From Larix sibirica (Eukaryota > Streptophyta > Pinopsida > Pinales > Pinaceae): 20,563 bases of DNA. The position numbers and the translations under genes are program-made. This document shows positions 1 through 9,081 of the stretch, piece after piece; position 1 is the stretch's first letter, and each line of letters begins with the position of its first letter. The notes beneath the pieces are model-generated. The model was not told the origin of the DNA. It ran no database searches and worked only from the letters and a program-made list of their open reading frames with translations. The stretch spans positions 30,492 to 51,054 of the forward strand of contig NWUY0300003719.1 of assembly GCA_004151065.3 (NCBI GenBank), written 5' to 3'.

Positions 1-121
1 GCCAATGTTATTCCCCATTAATTAATTAATTCACTGATTTTCACTAGGATCCATGGGGATTTGATGTGTCATTGGCTGCTTCCTGGTGTTGACAAAAATG
101 GGAACATGAAAAGTTAGGTGA

Positions 122-289
122 CTGATTGAAGTTATTGAAAGATTCTCCATAAAGCATATTTATCAAAGCTTCAATGTCCAGGAAGATCTACCGTCAAAGC
201 AGGCTGTGGATAAGATTGAAGGAGTGACTTTCTTTGAGGAATTCAAAGAAAATATTATATATAATTCTCGATCTGTCAAATCTTATTAG
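122..289 (+). pseudogene. Unidentified coding-like fragment, no start codon
   Basis: An open frame of 55 codons runs from just after a TGA (119-121) to a TAG (287-289) with no ATG start. Its composition is unlike the surrounding AT-rich DNA: it reads as an amphipathic, protein-like string containing 'FNVQEDLPSKQAVDKIEG' followed by 'VTFFEEFKEN'. From about residue 44 on (IIYNSRSV) the sequence becomes AT-rich and looks like non-coding read-through, so the true coding part probably ends near 250. I do not recognise the family. It could be an exon of a gene to the left, a captured gene fragment in a transposon, or chance. No convincing splice acceptor precedes it, because the nearest AG leaves the in-frame TGA. 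Read as a pseudogene fragment at low to moderate confidence. Confidence 0.35.
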
Positions 290-1560
290 GATAATATGGA
301 AAAGGAATTATTTTGTTTTTGTTGTTGGCATTATGTCGGGGTTCTAAAAAGAACTTTTTTACATGTAAAGCAATGTCTGTGACTTAGAAGTTTTAAATAT
401 TCTTTTTTGTCATGAGACAATAGTTTTGGGCAGAACAACCACCCCAAATTTATATTTTGATGATGTATCTTGTACGAATTTGATTCACCCTTTGAATAGC
501 AAGTTGCTTTTTTCGTTGTGAAAAACAATTATGTTATACATTCAAGAAAACAATCCAATAATTTAATGGTCTTTTATTCCCTATATTTACTAAGTTAGAA
601 CATGCCAATGGTAGCATGATTCCATGCCAATGGTACCATGATTCCACTTGATTCATGCCATTGAATAATCCACCTAGAAATGTTCCATTAATCAATACAT
701 AAATAGATAGAAATATCTACGAGTGTTTGTAGGTCGTTGGTTCAATACATGAGTTCTTAAGGGAGATAAATATTTTTTTTAAGTATAGGGTATGTAGTCC
801 ACAAGACAATAGGTGGAAGGGGGTGCTCAACAAATAGAACCCATTCCAAAAATTATTTTTTCTTAGAATTCATCCAATGGAAACTTGGGGGGTCTATTTT
901 TGAATTAAAGGAAACAATGGAGTATGGGGTTTATTTTTTATTTTATTTTTGAGATATCTATTTGTAGTCCATATAAAATGTAAGACTTCTAGGAAATAGG
1001 GAAAGCCACCCCATGGTGACATTGTACAACCTTATGAAATGGCCAATGACCTGATAAAGGAGAGAGTTACTAATTGCAAAGATTAGAAATACAAATTTCG
1101 CCGGAACTTTGCAATAACTCTTTCTTTACAACATTTGATCTCATTGAACTCAATAAATGGATAGTATGAGGTTCATCGTTGTTTTGGTTATGAAAATAAT
1201 AAACATGATGTAACCTCAAGTAATAATAACCATAATATACCTATATGTTCCCACAACACATGCCAAAACAAAACTGAGAACTACAATGCAATTCCACAAA
1301 GATCACACAACAATAAAATCAAGCACATAAGTTACACATATTTTACCTTGGAAACGCATATGGAAAAACCACATGGTTGGTCAGTATTTACTTCAACAAT
1401 TTCATGTTACAATCGAAGATTTAGGTTCATGGACGATTGAACAATGTACACAATGAGGCCTCATGAGAGAGAAGGTTGGGGAATGAGAATGCTTCTTTCA
1501 ATTTATTTAATTTTTTTAAATGCTTGCATTGTCCTTTTTCCTTTTCAACTGTAATTAATT
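290..1560. other. AT-rich intergenic DNA, no gene seen
   Basis: No frame on either strand shows a recognisable protein. The stretch holds poly-T runs, a short 22-bp tandem repeat (601-645) and scattered simple sequence. The longest open frame, on the - strand at 331-528, has skewed low-complexity composition and no recognisable motif. I see no LTR ends or inverted repeats here. Confidence 0.6.
601..645. repeat. 22-bp tandem repeat, two copies
   Basis: The unit catgccaatggtagcatgat plus tc occurs at 601-622 and again at 623-644 with one G to C change. Part of the unit (catgcca, then ttgaat) recurs nearby at 654-665. It is a minor local duplication with no evident function. Confidence 0.8.
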
Positions 1561-1664
1561 GTCAGATTTCCTTTGGATATCGAGTCTTACAAACATTCAT
1601 TTTTGTTTGGATCCATTTTGGATCACAAATACCTCACTCCAATTGAAATTATCCACATGGATTT

Positions 1665-2159
1665 TGTGGGTCATATTCTCATAGGTCCATGGTATTAGGG
1701 TCCTACCCTAGGCAACCTTACTTTAGACTACATAGGAGTTAGTTAGGTAATACATGTGACCATTTCCTTTGAAGAAGTCCAAATAGTTAGTAATTGATAA
1801 TTAATGTAAAAAGGATCTATGTGTTAGTTAAGGTCCACTAAGTAGTTAGAATTTATGTCCACTAAGTAGTTAGGGTTATACCTATCAAAATCCTATTTAA
1901 GCACTTTAGAGGCTATGAATTGTTTTTCCAAGAATTCTTGTATTGGAGTTTCACTCAAAGTGAAAGGTGACGCAATATTAAGAGGTGAGTGAACATTGTT
2001 TCTTCAATGATTTTCATAATACACGAGTTAATTTTGCCTCATATTTCTTATCTATTTCCTTTGATTAAGTTAATCTGCATTATAAATTTTTGTATTTTGC
2101 ATCATTTATCTTTGATTATCTTGTGAATAATTTTAAGTTTCAAGCTTAAGAACACCACA
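1665..2159 (+). mobile_element. Probable Copia-type LTR, + orientation (tentative left end)
   Basis: This stretch ends in ...CCACA at 2155-2159, two bases before a sequence resembling a tRNA-iMet primer binding site. That is the arrangement at the 3' edge of a 5' LTR in plant Copia and many Gypsy elements. A matching TGTGG at 1665-1669 would give short inverted ends TGTGG/CCACA and an LTR of about 495 bp. This left end is a guess from base complementarity alone. A TATA-like ctatttaagc lies near 1893-1902, and a 17-bp direct repeat sits upstream of it, both placed as an LTR promoter region would be. No second LTR and no recognisable gag follows, so the copy is truncated or decayed. Confidence 0.5.
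1833..1874. repeat. 17-bp direct repeat inside the probable LTR
   Basis: gtccactaagtagttag occurs at 1833-1849 and again at 1858-1874, a period of 25 bases. Short direct repeats upstream of the TATA-like box are common in the U3 part of plant LTRs, which fits the LTR reading here. Confidence 0.8.
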
Positions 2160-2161
2160 AG

Positions 2162-2173
2162 TGGTATTAGATC
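2162..2173 (+). promoter_or_regulatory. Decayed primer binding site (tRNA-iMet type)
   Basis: TGGTATTAGATC at 2162-2173 differs at two positions from TGGTATCAGAGC, the primer binding site complementary to the 3' end of plant initiator Met tRNA. It sits two bases after the CCACA end of the probable LTR. The match is too short to be certain, but the position relative to a TATA-containing AT-rich LTR makes it credible. Confidence 0.55.
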
Positions 2174-2679
2174 TAGCTTGAGGGTCGTTGCATAATGAAA
2201 TGTGCTCGAATTGCATCCTTGAGGCCACTGATGAAGCATTACAAAAAAAGGATCAAAGAGGCCATATATGAGGATTTCCAATTGCTCAAACATTGTAATA
2301 TAGTCCAGAATTGTGCCACTCTCCGATGAATAAAGTTACGGGTGTTTCCATTTTTAAGTAATACAATTACTTTAGAATGTTTGATGTAGCTTATCAATTT
2401 CAATGATTGGGGTATTGAAAATTAACCTAATAAGGCATGAAGAAAAATTTGGGGTTCCTCCTCAGGAGGTTGCAAAGTGTGGTATTCTCCCATGATGGGA
2501 GAAGGAGACTCATCCCCTTCTAGTTATTGAGTGACATCCATGCTGATATCTTCATAGTGCCCATGTGGGGATACATCTATTTAAAATAATTTTTTCTTTG
2601 CATTTATTCCCTCAAAAATATTTTTCATCACTGTTATAGAAAATTCCAAGGTGTTGGCATTCAACAATTGCATCAGGGG
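2174..2679. other. Unassigned stretch between the Copia-like LTR and the Gypsy fragment
   Basis: After the primer site there is only a 41-codon open frame (from 2193, +) with no gag motif I can recognise. Between about 2460 and 2680 the - strand may continue the gag-like segment of the Gypsy fragment to its right. Resemblance to the equivalent stretch near 7560-7690 is weak, so I leave the boundary open. No gene can be supported here. Confidence 0.4.
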
Positions 2680-3754
2680 ATGATGGGTGTCCCACCATTG
2701 GGGTCCTTATCCCATGAATGTTTTGAATTTACTTTTCAATTGTCCTTGTTCACCTATGATTTTAGATACTTATTCTACATGAATTACTGGCAACTCACAT
2801 TCCTTGAAACTCAAAGGGGAAAAGTTTCAGTTCATTTTTCGTTGGTATAAGGGTTGGATAGTCTTTTGATCTTATTTGAAATATCTTTGGGATTATAGTT
2901 ATCGCGAAGCATTTTTCGCGTTGGCCATTGAGGGATAACTTCAACCATCCAACATTCTCTTGCATGTTTTCATAGTTTTCAATTTGTCAGTAGTATAGTT
3001 TGGAGTCGAAGTTTTATCTGGCAGACATAAAAGAACCCAAATGTATTTCACCAAATTTGTTTGGTTCTATTGGATCTTCATTATCTTGCGTTGCTTGGTA
3101 TAATTGTCTTATATCTCCATCATTATCATCTGCTTCTACCCAGGGTTTCCCTTGAGATGGATTGATAGGTACTGTGACCTTTTTTCCTTTACCTTTCAAT
3201 TTTATTCTATCTTTTTCTTAGGAGATAGAAGCTTTCATTTTGTGGCCCCAGGTGCAATCGACTAATGCTAGGAATGATTTGGATCCTTCCCTTGGGTCAA
3301 TGATTTCAAAATCAATATGTTTTCTAATACTTGTAATTGTAGTATTAATATTTTTTCAAACACCAATGGGTTCGATCAGCCCTTGGTCGGAAATTTTTAG
3401 ATAGATGCTCAATTCTACTAGTCATGGCTGGCCCAACATTTCCCATGTAGACCTCATCACTATATTGTCTTGTGACCCAAAGTCGAGGATGACATGTGAA
3501 ATGAAGAACTCTTCGACTTCAAGGTCAATAAGAGGGTCAATATCAATTTTTTCTTTTTAATTCAAACTGCAAATATTTTTGGTGATCCTTTTGTTTGATG
3601 AGTTTTTTATGATAAAATACATTAAATCAATTAATTGTGCAACAAATTCTTCCTTTTGTAAGAGTTGTAATAACTCATTAATTTTTTTTTATTTTTGGGT
3701 TTTGCGATGTTTTCTTCAGATGTGATTTCTGCAAATATTTTTGTAGCATTGTTA
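2680..3754 (-). mobile_element. Ty3/Gypsy fragment (protease plus gag-like part), second family member
   Basis: On the - strand this piece aligns by eye, over its whole length, with 7700-8777 of the larger element to its right. The match is colinear but diverged (well over 10 percent differences by eye), so it is a different family copy. It begins at 3754, directly against the N at 3755, in the middle of the gag-protease linker (ATKIFAEI). It runs through the protease domain into a gag-like segment with QWWDTHHPL near 2690-2720. No gag upstream of the protease, no reverse transcriptase and no LTR belong to it. Several in-frame stops show that it is dead. Confidence 0.8.
3014..3560 (-). pseudogene. 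Retrotransposon aspartic protease domain (fragment copy)
   Basis: In Ty3/Gypsy elements this domain cleaves the Gag-Pol polyprotein. Reading right to left, the frame opens with IDPLIDLEVEEFF and carries the catalytic-type motif VILDFGSQ, with the active-site Asp in the D-F-G-S context at 3473-3484. It continues through GLIEPIGV and HIDFEIIDPREGSKSF to KMKASIS and KDRIKLKGKGKK. Stops interrupt it after LGQP, after EPIGV and after KASIS. The last open piece (3014-3199) ends in a tail rich in Asp and Asn. Plant Gypsy proteases often have D-[LF/T]-G-S rather than DTGA. The diverged second copy at 8135-8600 supports the domain call. Confidence 0.8.
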
Positions 3755-3755
3755 N
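3755..3755. other. Lone N at a sequence junction
   Basis: A single ambiguous base lies exactly where homology to the downstream protease copy stops. Left of it, gcattgtta matches 8769-8777, and right of it the sequence is unrelated. It probably marks a join or gap in the assembly, not one uncertain base. Confidence 0.7.
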
Positions 3756-4265
3756 GAGTGGGTGGGTGAGCACATTAAATTCAAATTTTTTTGGTTACAA
3801 GTCACTTGTATGCGTGGTACAGAATCCAAGGGAATTTTTCTCCTTGCATCGGGAAACGTGCAGGTAGTTGTTGCATTCTTCGGTGCACCCACTGGTCCTT
3901 TACTTTATATTTGTTGTCGTCTATCTTTGGTCGTCTGGGTGAATTTTTGGTCGATCGATTCCATGAGTACGTCCGTGCATTTTTATTCTTTAATTCATCA
4001 CTATAAGTAAGTCAGTTTCTTTCAAGATGATGTCCCTTTCCGTTCACCCACTATGCTTCTTTTGTCCATCTAACTCCCATGTTTTATGCCTTGCACCCAC
4101 TCTGCCAAATCTATTCATGTCTTAGTGATTTTTATATTGATTTTCTAAGTTCGTTACATAATTTATTTTTAATTATCTTTTTATAATTCTAACAAACCTG
4201 AGACCTGGCGTTCGACTAATGATGATACTGTCATTAGTCAGTGTCATTCCTTTTTCAAAGTTGGT
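3756..4265 (-). other. 3' non-coding tail of the Gypsy element
   Basis: Left of the integrase C-terminus the - strand has no long frame. Imperfect repeats of gagtgggtg/gtgggtgc occur (3756-3770, around 4050, around 4095). There is no recognisable LTR: nothing here matches the 13085-13418 LTR, and no TGTTGG start is present in the right place. The open frames on the + strand at 3762-4010 are chance frames overlapping each other. Confidence 0.5.
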
Positions 4266-4269
4266 AGTG

Positions 4270-5420
4270 TTTTAGTCATGTCCCATTCACAACCTTTTTG
4301 AAGACACGACCTTGTAGGGTTTTCAATTTGACTAATTTGTTATTATTGAGTTCTTCGACTATATGTGGGCCTAACCATCCAGTCTCAATATTTTTCATCT
4401 TTCCTTTTATCCGACTATTATATAGTAGTACTAAGTATCCAATGGAGATGTCTTTATTTCTGATATTTCGGTCATGCCAAGATTTCTACTACGTCTTTTG
4501 AATTTCTTGATGGTGTATGGAAATAAGTTATTTTCTCCGCCAACTTTTGTAAATCATAGATTATGTCATGCATTTCTTGTAGTATGTCAAGGTGAAATAC
4601 TTGAGCAATAATTGGTGCTTCTTGTTTAAAATGTAAGAGGATGACTGCTTCTTGGCCATATACTAGCTTAAATGGTATTTGTCCCGTCGGTATTTGTATG
4701 TCGTTCTATATTCCCACAGTATGGTGGGAATCTTTTTGTCCTAGATGTCTTTGTCAATGTTACAAATCTTTGTTAACCCTTTAGTTAATGTTTCGTTAAA
4801 TGACTCGACTGTTCCATTCGATTGTGCATGATAGGTTGTACTTTTGTGATGATCTATCTTGAATTCTTTCATTAACACATTAATAGTTTTATTCATAAAA
4901 TGCATGCATTGATCACTGATGAGTGTTAGTGGGCACCCAAATCTTGTAATTATATTTTCATATATTAATCGAGTTGCGACTTCACTAGTGCAGGCTTCAA
5001 TTGGTTCTGCTTCTGAAAATTTGGTTACATATTCTACTACAGTAATGATGTATCGTGCGCTAGTCCAACGACCAATTTTGTGAAATCGTCCGACAAAGTC
5101 TATTGCCCATATTTCAAATGTAAGGTTGTGGTTAACATATAATAATGGCATTTCATGTCGCCTAAGCAGTCGACCCATCCTTTGACATTTTTGGCACTTG
5201 TTTACATATGCCTTGCAGTCCTTAATAAGAGATAGCCACCATAATCCGGATTGTAAGATTTTTCTAGCACTAGTGTCGGCATAAAAGTGGCCTCTTGCGG
5301 GCCCTGAATTTTCTTCTTCTATAATATATTGTTTTTCATGCTCTAATGCACATCGACGAAGTATGTCATCAAGTCCAAGCTTGTATAAGTATCCATTAAT
5401 TAGTGTCTACGGTGTTGCTT
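4270..5420 (-). pseudogene. Retrotransposon integrase (zinc-binding, DDE core, C-terminal domain)
   Basis: Integrase joins element cDNA to host DNA. Three parts appear in order on the - strand. First is the N-terminal HHCC zinc-binding part (5420-5179), with LEHEK, RGHFYAD and CQKCQRMG. Second is the DDE core (5178-4741, open for 145 codons), with the first Asp in WAIDFVG, the second in LISDQCMHF and the Glu in NGTVESFNETL. All three catalytic acids are kept, although the Gly-Thr usual after SDQ is Cys-Met here. Third is the C-terminal part, with PFKLVYGQEAV near 4653-4690 and the conserved WLGP at about 4366-4377. An in-frame stop directly after NIDKDI at 4741 and others further on break the frame. 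No chromodomain is visible after WLGP. Confidence 0.9.
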
Positions 5421-5445
5421 TCATTGTTAGGATCTTTTTCTTTTT

Positions 5446-5959
5446 CTATGATGTTCCCCGAGGCGCATGTCCTTCTTGTAAGAATTCTGCAATATCTGCT
5501 AATTCTTTTGGTACATATTTCATGCTAAAAAGGTGTGCATCGAGGATTTTATCATTGATACCAACTGGCTCTTCTCTAGTTTCAATGCGTAATAAGTGGT
5601 AACGGAGAACATTAGACTTTCCTAGTCGGACTATGATTTTGAATTCAAATACATGAAATAACAACAACCAACGACATGTACGACCATGGTAGAGTGGTTT
5701 ATTCACCAAATATTTAAGATATTGATGGTCTATATAAAATATAAATGGATTAGCCAATAAATCATGTTGGTATTTTTGTAAGGAAAATATCATTCCCAAA
5801 CCCTCACGTTTAGTCGTTGAATAGTTTCTTTCGACTTTGTTCAACTTCTGGCTAGCATATGCATTTGGGTAGTCGAATCCATCGTCTCCAGGTTGTGTTA
5901 ATATTGATCTGATTGAGATACCTGAAGCGTCAATATGCACATGGAAATTTTTCGACCAA
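5446..5959 (-). pseudogene. Retrotransposon RNase H domain
   Basis: RNase H removes the RNA strand of the RNA-DNA hybrid during reverse transcription. The open part, 164 codons from 5940 down to 5446, begins HIDASGISIRSILTQ with the first catalytic Asp. It then has SQKLNKVERNYSTTKREGLG with the Glu, and FYIDHQYLKYLVNKP with the next Asp. These match the Ty3/Gypsy RNase H pattern (D...E...D). The frame runs on into the linker before integrase (PKELADIAEFL) and closes at 5446. The upstream frame is connected to reverse transcriptase (FPDWSKNFHV) without a methionine start, so the ATG at 5940 is incidental. It is the best preserved piece of the element. Confidence 0.9.
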
Positions 5960-7001
5960 TCAGGGAACTTAAGTTTGGAACTTCAACTAGTTTTCTTTTA
6001 AGCAATTCGAAAGATTATTCACATTCTGAAGTCCATGAGGATTCAACCTGTATTTTAAGTAATTATTCATATGGAAATGTAATATCAGAGTAATGTCAAA
6101 TAAATTTCCAGTAATATCCGGTATGTCCGAGTAAAATTCTAACTTGCTTGGGGTTTACTGGAGCTTTTAAGTCGAGGATGACTTTGATATTTTAGCTAGG
6201 TCTACTTTATGCCATCCTTGCATATGACATGGCCCAATAATATTCCTATTGGTGTGGAAAATATACATTTCTTTATGCTTAAGGATAACTGTATTTGTCT
6301 GCACCTTTCTAGCATTAGGCGAAGACATTGTACGTGGTCTTTGAGCATCAAGTATATGGTCTAGTTGTCGAAGTAGATAGCCATTTTTTTGTATAAGAAT
6401 TCTTGGAAGGATTTTAAAACTATTTTGGAAAAAACAGTAGGAGCATTATGTAAGGCAAATGGCATTACTTTGTAGGCAAATGATCCAAACTCACAAAAAA
6501 ATGGATTCTTGTGTTGGTATTCCTCCACAAGGAGAACCTGGTTATACCCGGAGAATCCATCAGTGAACAAGTAACATTCATGCCCGACAACTTCATTGAT
6601 GATTTCATCGACAAAGGGTCAGTCAGAAAAGGGTCTATGAAGGTTACTTTGTTGAGGCCTTAGAAGTCTACACAAATGCATAGTATTTTTGGGTTGTGTT
6701 TCTTTGGTTGGACGACCATGGGGCTAGCCCATTCGGATTGATCTACTGGGTATATTATTCCTGCATTTAACATATTTTCAATTTCTTTCTTGACTATATC
6801 TTTGCACTTGTGGGATAGCTTATATGGTCATTTATTGATAGGTTTAGCATCAAGAATTATGTCAATTTTCAGTTCTCCCATTTCTTGTACTAATCCTTTC
6901 ATATCTTTGTAGTCTCGAACAAATACATCTTGGTATTCTTTAAGCAGACTAGTTATTTCTGCAGTTTGTTGTTCCGACCAGTATTCATGTATATTTACCA
7001 T
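5960..7001 (-). pseudogene. Retrotransposon reverse transcriptase with damaged active site
   Basis: This domain copies element RNA into DNA. From the right, the - strand reads VNIHEYWSEQQ, EYQDVFVRDYK, LKIDIILDAKP, then the N-terminal fingers motif EWASPMVVQPKK and ICVDF. Next come FTDGFSGYNQVLL (6570-6500) and VMPFALHNAPTVFSK. The catalytic box is YFDN followed at once by TAG (6361-6375), where the family has a Y-x-D-D box, so the second catalytic Asp is lost. Further down, KKCIFSTPIGILLGHVICKDG and the connection region are readable. A frameshift lies near 6620-6630, and stops follow PINK, YFDN and CKDGIK among others. The domain order and motifs make the identification certain; the copy is inactive. 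Confidence 0.93.
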
Positions 7002-7333
7002 TTTTGGTCGACCCTCGGTAGATATGTCGAATTCTTTTGTATTGATTTTGGCGTCCGTCCGTTATGGTGTTTTTGATTCACTGATTGGTTGTTCACCTTC
7101 TTTAAATTCTATAAAAGTTGGTGGAAACTCCTTGTCGTCGTCTTTGTTATCCTTTTCTTTAGTGGAAATTTTAAGAATTGCTTTTATTGGTTGGCTTACT
7201 CGTGGGTGATTTTTTTCCATCGGAATCTTTTCTCGTAAGTATGCTTGTTCTCCATTTCCATTCGCATCGTCGTTTGGTCCGAATGTTTTTGTTTAACAAA
7301 AAATGCTTTGCAATTTGACGTTGGCTAGTTGTT
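7002..7333 (-). pseudogene. Linker of the Gypsy polyprotein before reverse transcriptase
   Basis: The - strand keeps a mostly open, charged, low-structure frame here. It has AYLREKIPMEKNHPRVSQP near 7240-7190, then KDDDKEFPPTFIEFKEGEQ near 7145-7095, then a stop, then FDISTEGRPKM at the border with reverse transcriptase. It is a spacer rich in Lys, Asp and Glu with no domain I recognise. The + strand open frame 7024-7209 is its shadow. Confidence 0.6.
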
Positions 7334-7900
7334 CTAGTCATTTTCTTTCTTTTTGGATTTAATTAATTGATGTAATTCTTGCATTGCTTCTTGGAGGCAT
7401 TCTTTTGCGGGAGAAAACTGGAAATCCTTAATAAAATTTTCTTTTAGATTTTTCCAAATAAACATTTTCCCTCTTGCTTCTTCCGTTTTATACCATTTGT
7501 TAGGTAAATCATATAGTGTATTTGGAAACAAGTGTGGCAAAATTTGTTCATCTCTATATCCCGCTTGTTTCCATTATTTTTCACAATTATCGATGTGCAC
7601 AGTGGGGTCTAAGCCTTGTACAAACTTCGAAATTTCCACTTCAAACATTAGTTTTCTTCCTCTAAAAATTTCAATGAAGTATGACGATGTGGTCATCCAT
7701 GTATGTAGTCGTGATTGGTGGGTGTCTCACCATTGAGTTGCTTGTATGGTGAATGTTTCAACTAAAATTTGCAACCTTCCTTGTTCACCAATGGTTTTAG
7801 AAAATTGCTTTACATGGAGTACTGGTGACTCGCGTTCCTTGAATCTCAAGGGGGTCATAGTCATCGATTCACTCTTTGTTGGTATAAGCATTGGATATTC
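7334..7900 (-). pseudogene. Second gag-like segment between protease and reverse transcriptase
   Basis: On the - strand this part contains DTHQSRLHTWM near 7730-7700, VEISKFVQGLDPTVHIDNCEK near 7640-7585, then a TAA. After it comes an open piece (7540-7334) with PHLFPNTLYDLPNKWYK, FIWKNLKENFIKDFQF and a Lys-rich end. The pattern [LF]-P-x-T-L-x(4)-x-W-Y, then W-x-x-[LI]-K-x-x-F, is that of retrotransposon Gag capsid domains. An element normally has this once, upstream of the zinc knuckles, and this element has another capsid-like part there (11391-11687). Similarity to Gag is my reading of the motif; I cannot run a profile search. The partial copy at 2680-2900 shows at least the start of the same arrangement, which argues against a local accident. 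Confidence 0.6.
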
Positions 7901-8134
7901 TTTGGTTCTTTTTTCAAATATTTTTGGGATTACAGTAATTACGAAGCATTGTCATGTTGGATGTTAAGGGATAACTTCAACAATCCAACATTCTCTTGCG
8001 TGTTTTTTATAATTTTCGATTTACTAGTCATACAATTCTGAGTCAGAATTTTGTCCACTGGACATAGGGGAACCCATGTGCATTTCTCCAAATTTATTAG
8101 GTTCTATTGAATCTTTGTTATCTTGCATGAATTG

Positions 8135-8600
8135 CTATAATTTCCTTATATCCCCATCATTACCATCTGATTTTTCCCAAGGTTCCCCTTGAGATGGATT
8201 GAGAGGTACTATGATATTTTTTCCTTCACCTTTCAATTTTATTCTATCTTTTTCTAAGGAAATGTAGGCTTTCATTTTGTAGCCCCAAGGGAAACCAACT
8301 AATGCTGGGAAGGATTTGGATCCTTCTATTGGGTCGATGATTTCAAAATCAATATGTGTGCTAATATCCATAATTGTAGTATTAACATTTTTCCAGACAC
8401 CAATGGGTTCAATTAGCCCTTGATCGGCAAGTTTAAGATAGATGCCCGATTATACTAGTTGTGGCCGACCCAAGTTTTCCCACGTTGACCTCATCATTAT
8501 ATTGGCTTGCGACCCAAAGTCAAGGGACTACTTGTGAAATGTAGAACCCTTCAACTTCAAGGTCAATAAGAGGTTCAATATCAATTTTGTCGTTTTGATT
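8135..8600 (-). pseudogene. Retrotransposon aspartic protease (main element copy)
   Basis: From the right, the frame reads IEPLIDLEVEGFYISQVV. A one-base length difference at about 8521-8535 then shifts the frame at the start of the active-site loop, where the fragment copy has D-F-G-S. The shifted frame continues with the same family motifs (LADQGLIEPIGVWKNV, HIDFEIIDPIEGSKSF, PALVGFPWGYKMKA, LEKDRIKLKGEGKN). The open part 8371-8135 is 78 codons and ends with an acidic GDIRKL tail. A stop also lies in the region after the TWE-like motif. Gag-Pro-Pol polyprotein cleavage is the family role; this copy is dead. Confidence 0.85.
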
Positions 8601-8778
8601 CAAATTGCAAATATTTTTGGTGATGCCTTTGTTTGCTGAGTTGTTTATGATAAAATACATTAACTCAATTAGCCATTTAACAAAGTTGTAATAACTCATT
8701 AAGTATATTATTTATGGATTCTGCAGTGTTTTCTTTATATGCGATTTTTGCAAATATTTTTGTAGCATTGTTAAATAT

Positions 8779-9081
8779 TTATTTTTGCTTCAGTGGGTTA
8801 GGATAGTCATCTTCATTTCTTTGTATTCTTGTGACATTAGGGTTATCCCCTCTGGTCTTTGTACCTTGTCTAGTGATTATGTGCAAATTTTTAGTATTCA
8901 ATGTGTCATGCTTAGGGACACTAGAGAAGATATTAACATTCATTTTATTATTAAGTGCTTCTAACATGATGGGGCACTCTTCTAAATTGTACTCCCCTAC
9001 ACCACATTTTGTACAAAATTTTAGGTATGTTCTATCCTTCCATGGGCAGTCGGGACTCAGATGTTCTTCACTATAGCACAC
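8779..9081 (-). pseudogene. Gag zinc-knuckle region, copy A
   Basis: The nucleocapsid part of Gag binds element RNA through CCHC knuckles (C-x2-C-x4-H-x4-C). The first knuckle reads CYSEEHLSPDC, with an upstream in-frame Cys spaced three residues before instead of two (CFFVC). The second reads CTKCGVGEYNLEEC, with Tyr at the His position, so its zinc site is lost. A linker rich in Asn and Lys follows (HIITRQGTKTRGDNPN, DDYPNPLKQK) and ends at a TAA at 8779. The start given is a GTG inside a longer broken frame, not a real translation start. The overlapping + strand frames 8831-9252 are shadows. Confidence 0.85.

Noticed and set aside
3762-4010. Two overlapping + strand open frames
   Set aside because: They overlap in different frames, have no recognised motif, and lie in the 3' tail of a - strand element next to a junction N.
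4270-4520. Chromodomain after the integrase
   Set aside because: After the WLGP motif no aromatic-cage chromodomain pattern is readable. The frame runs into non-coding tail.
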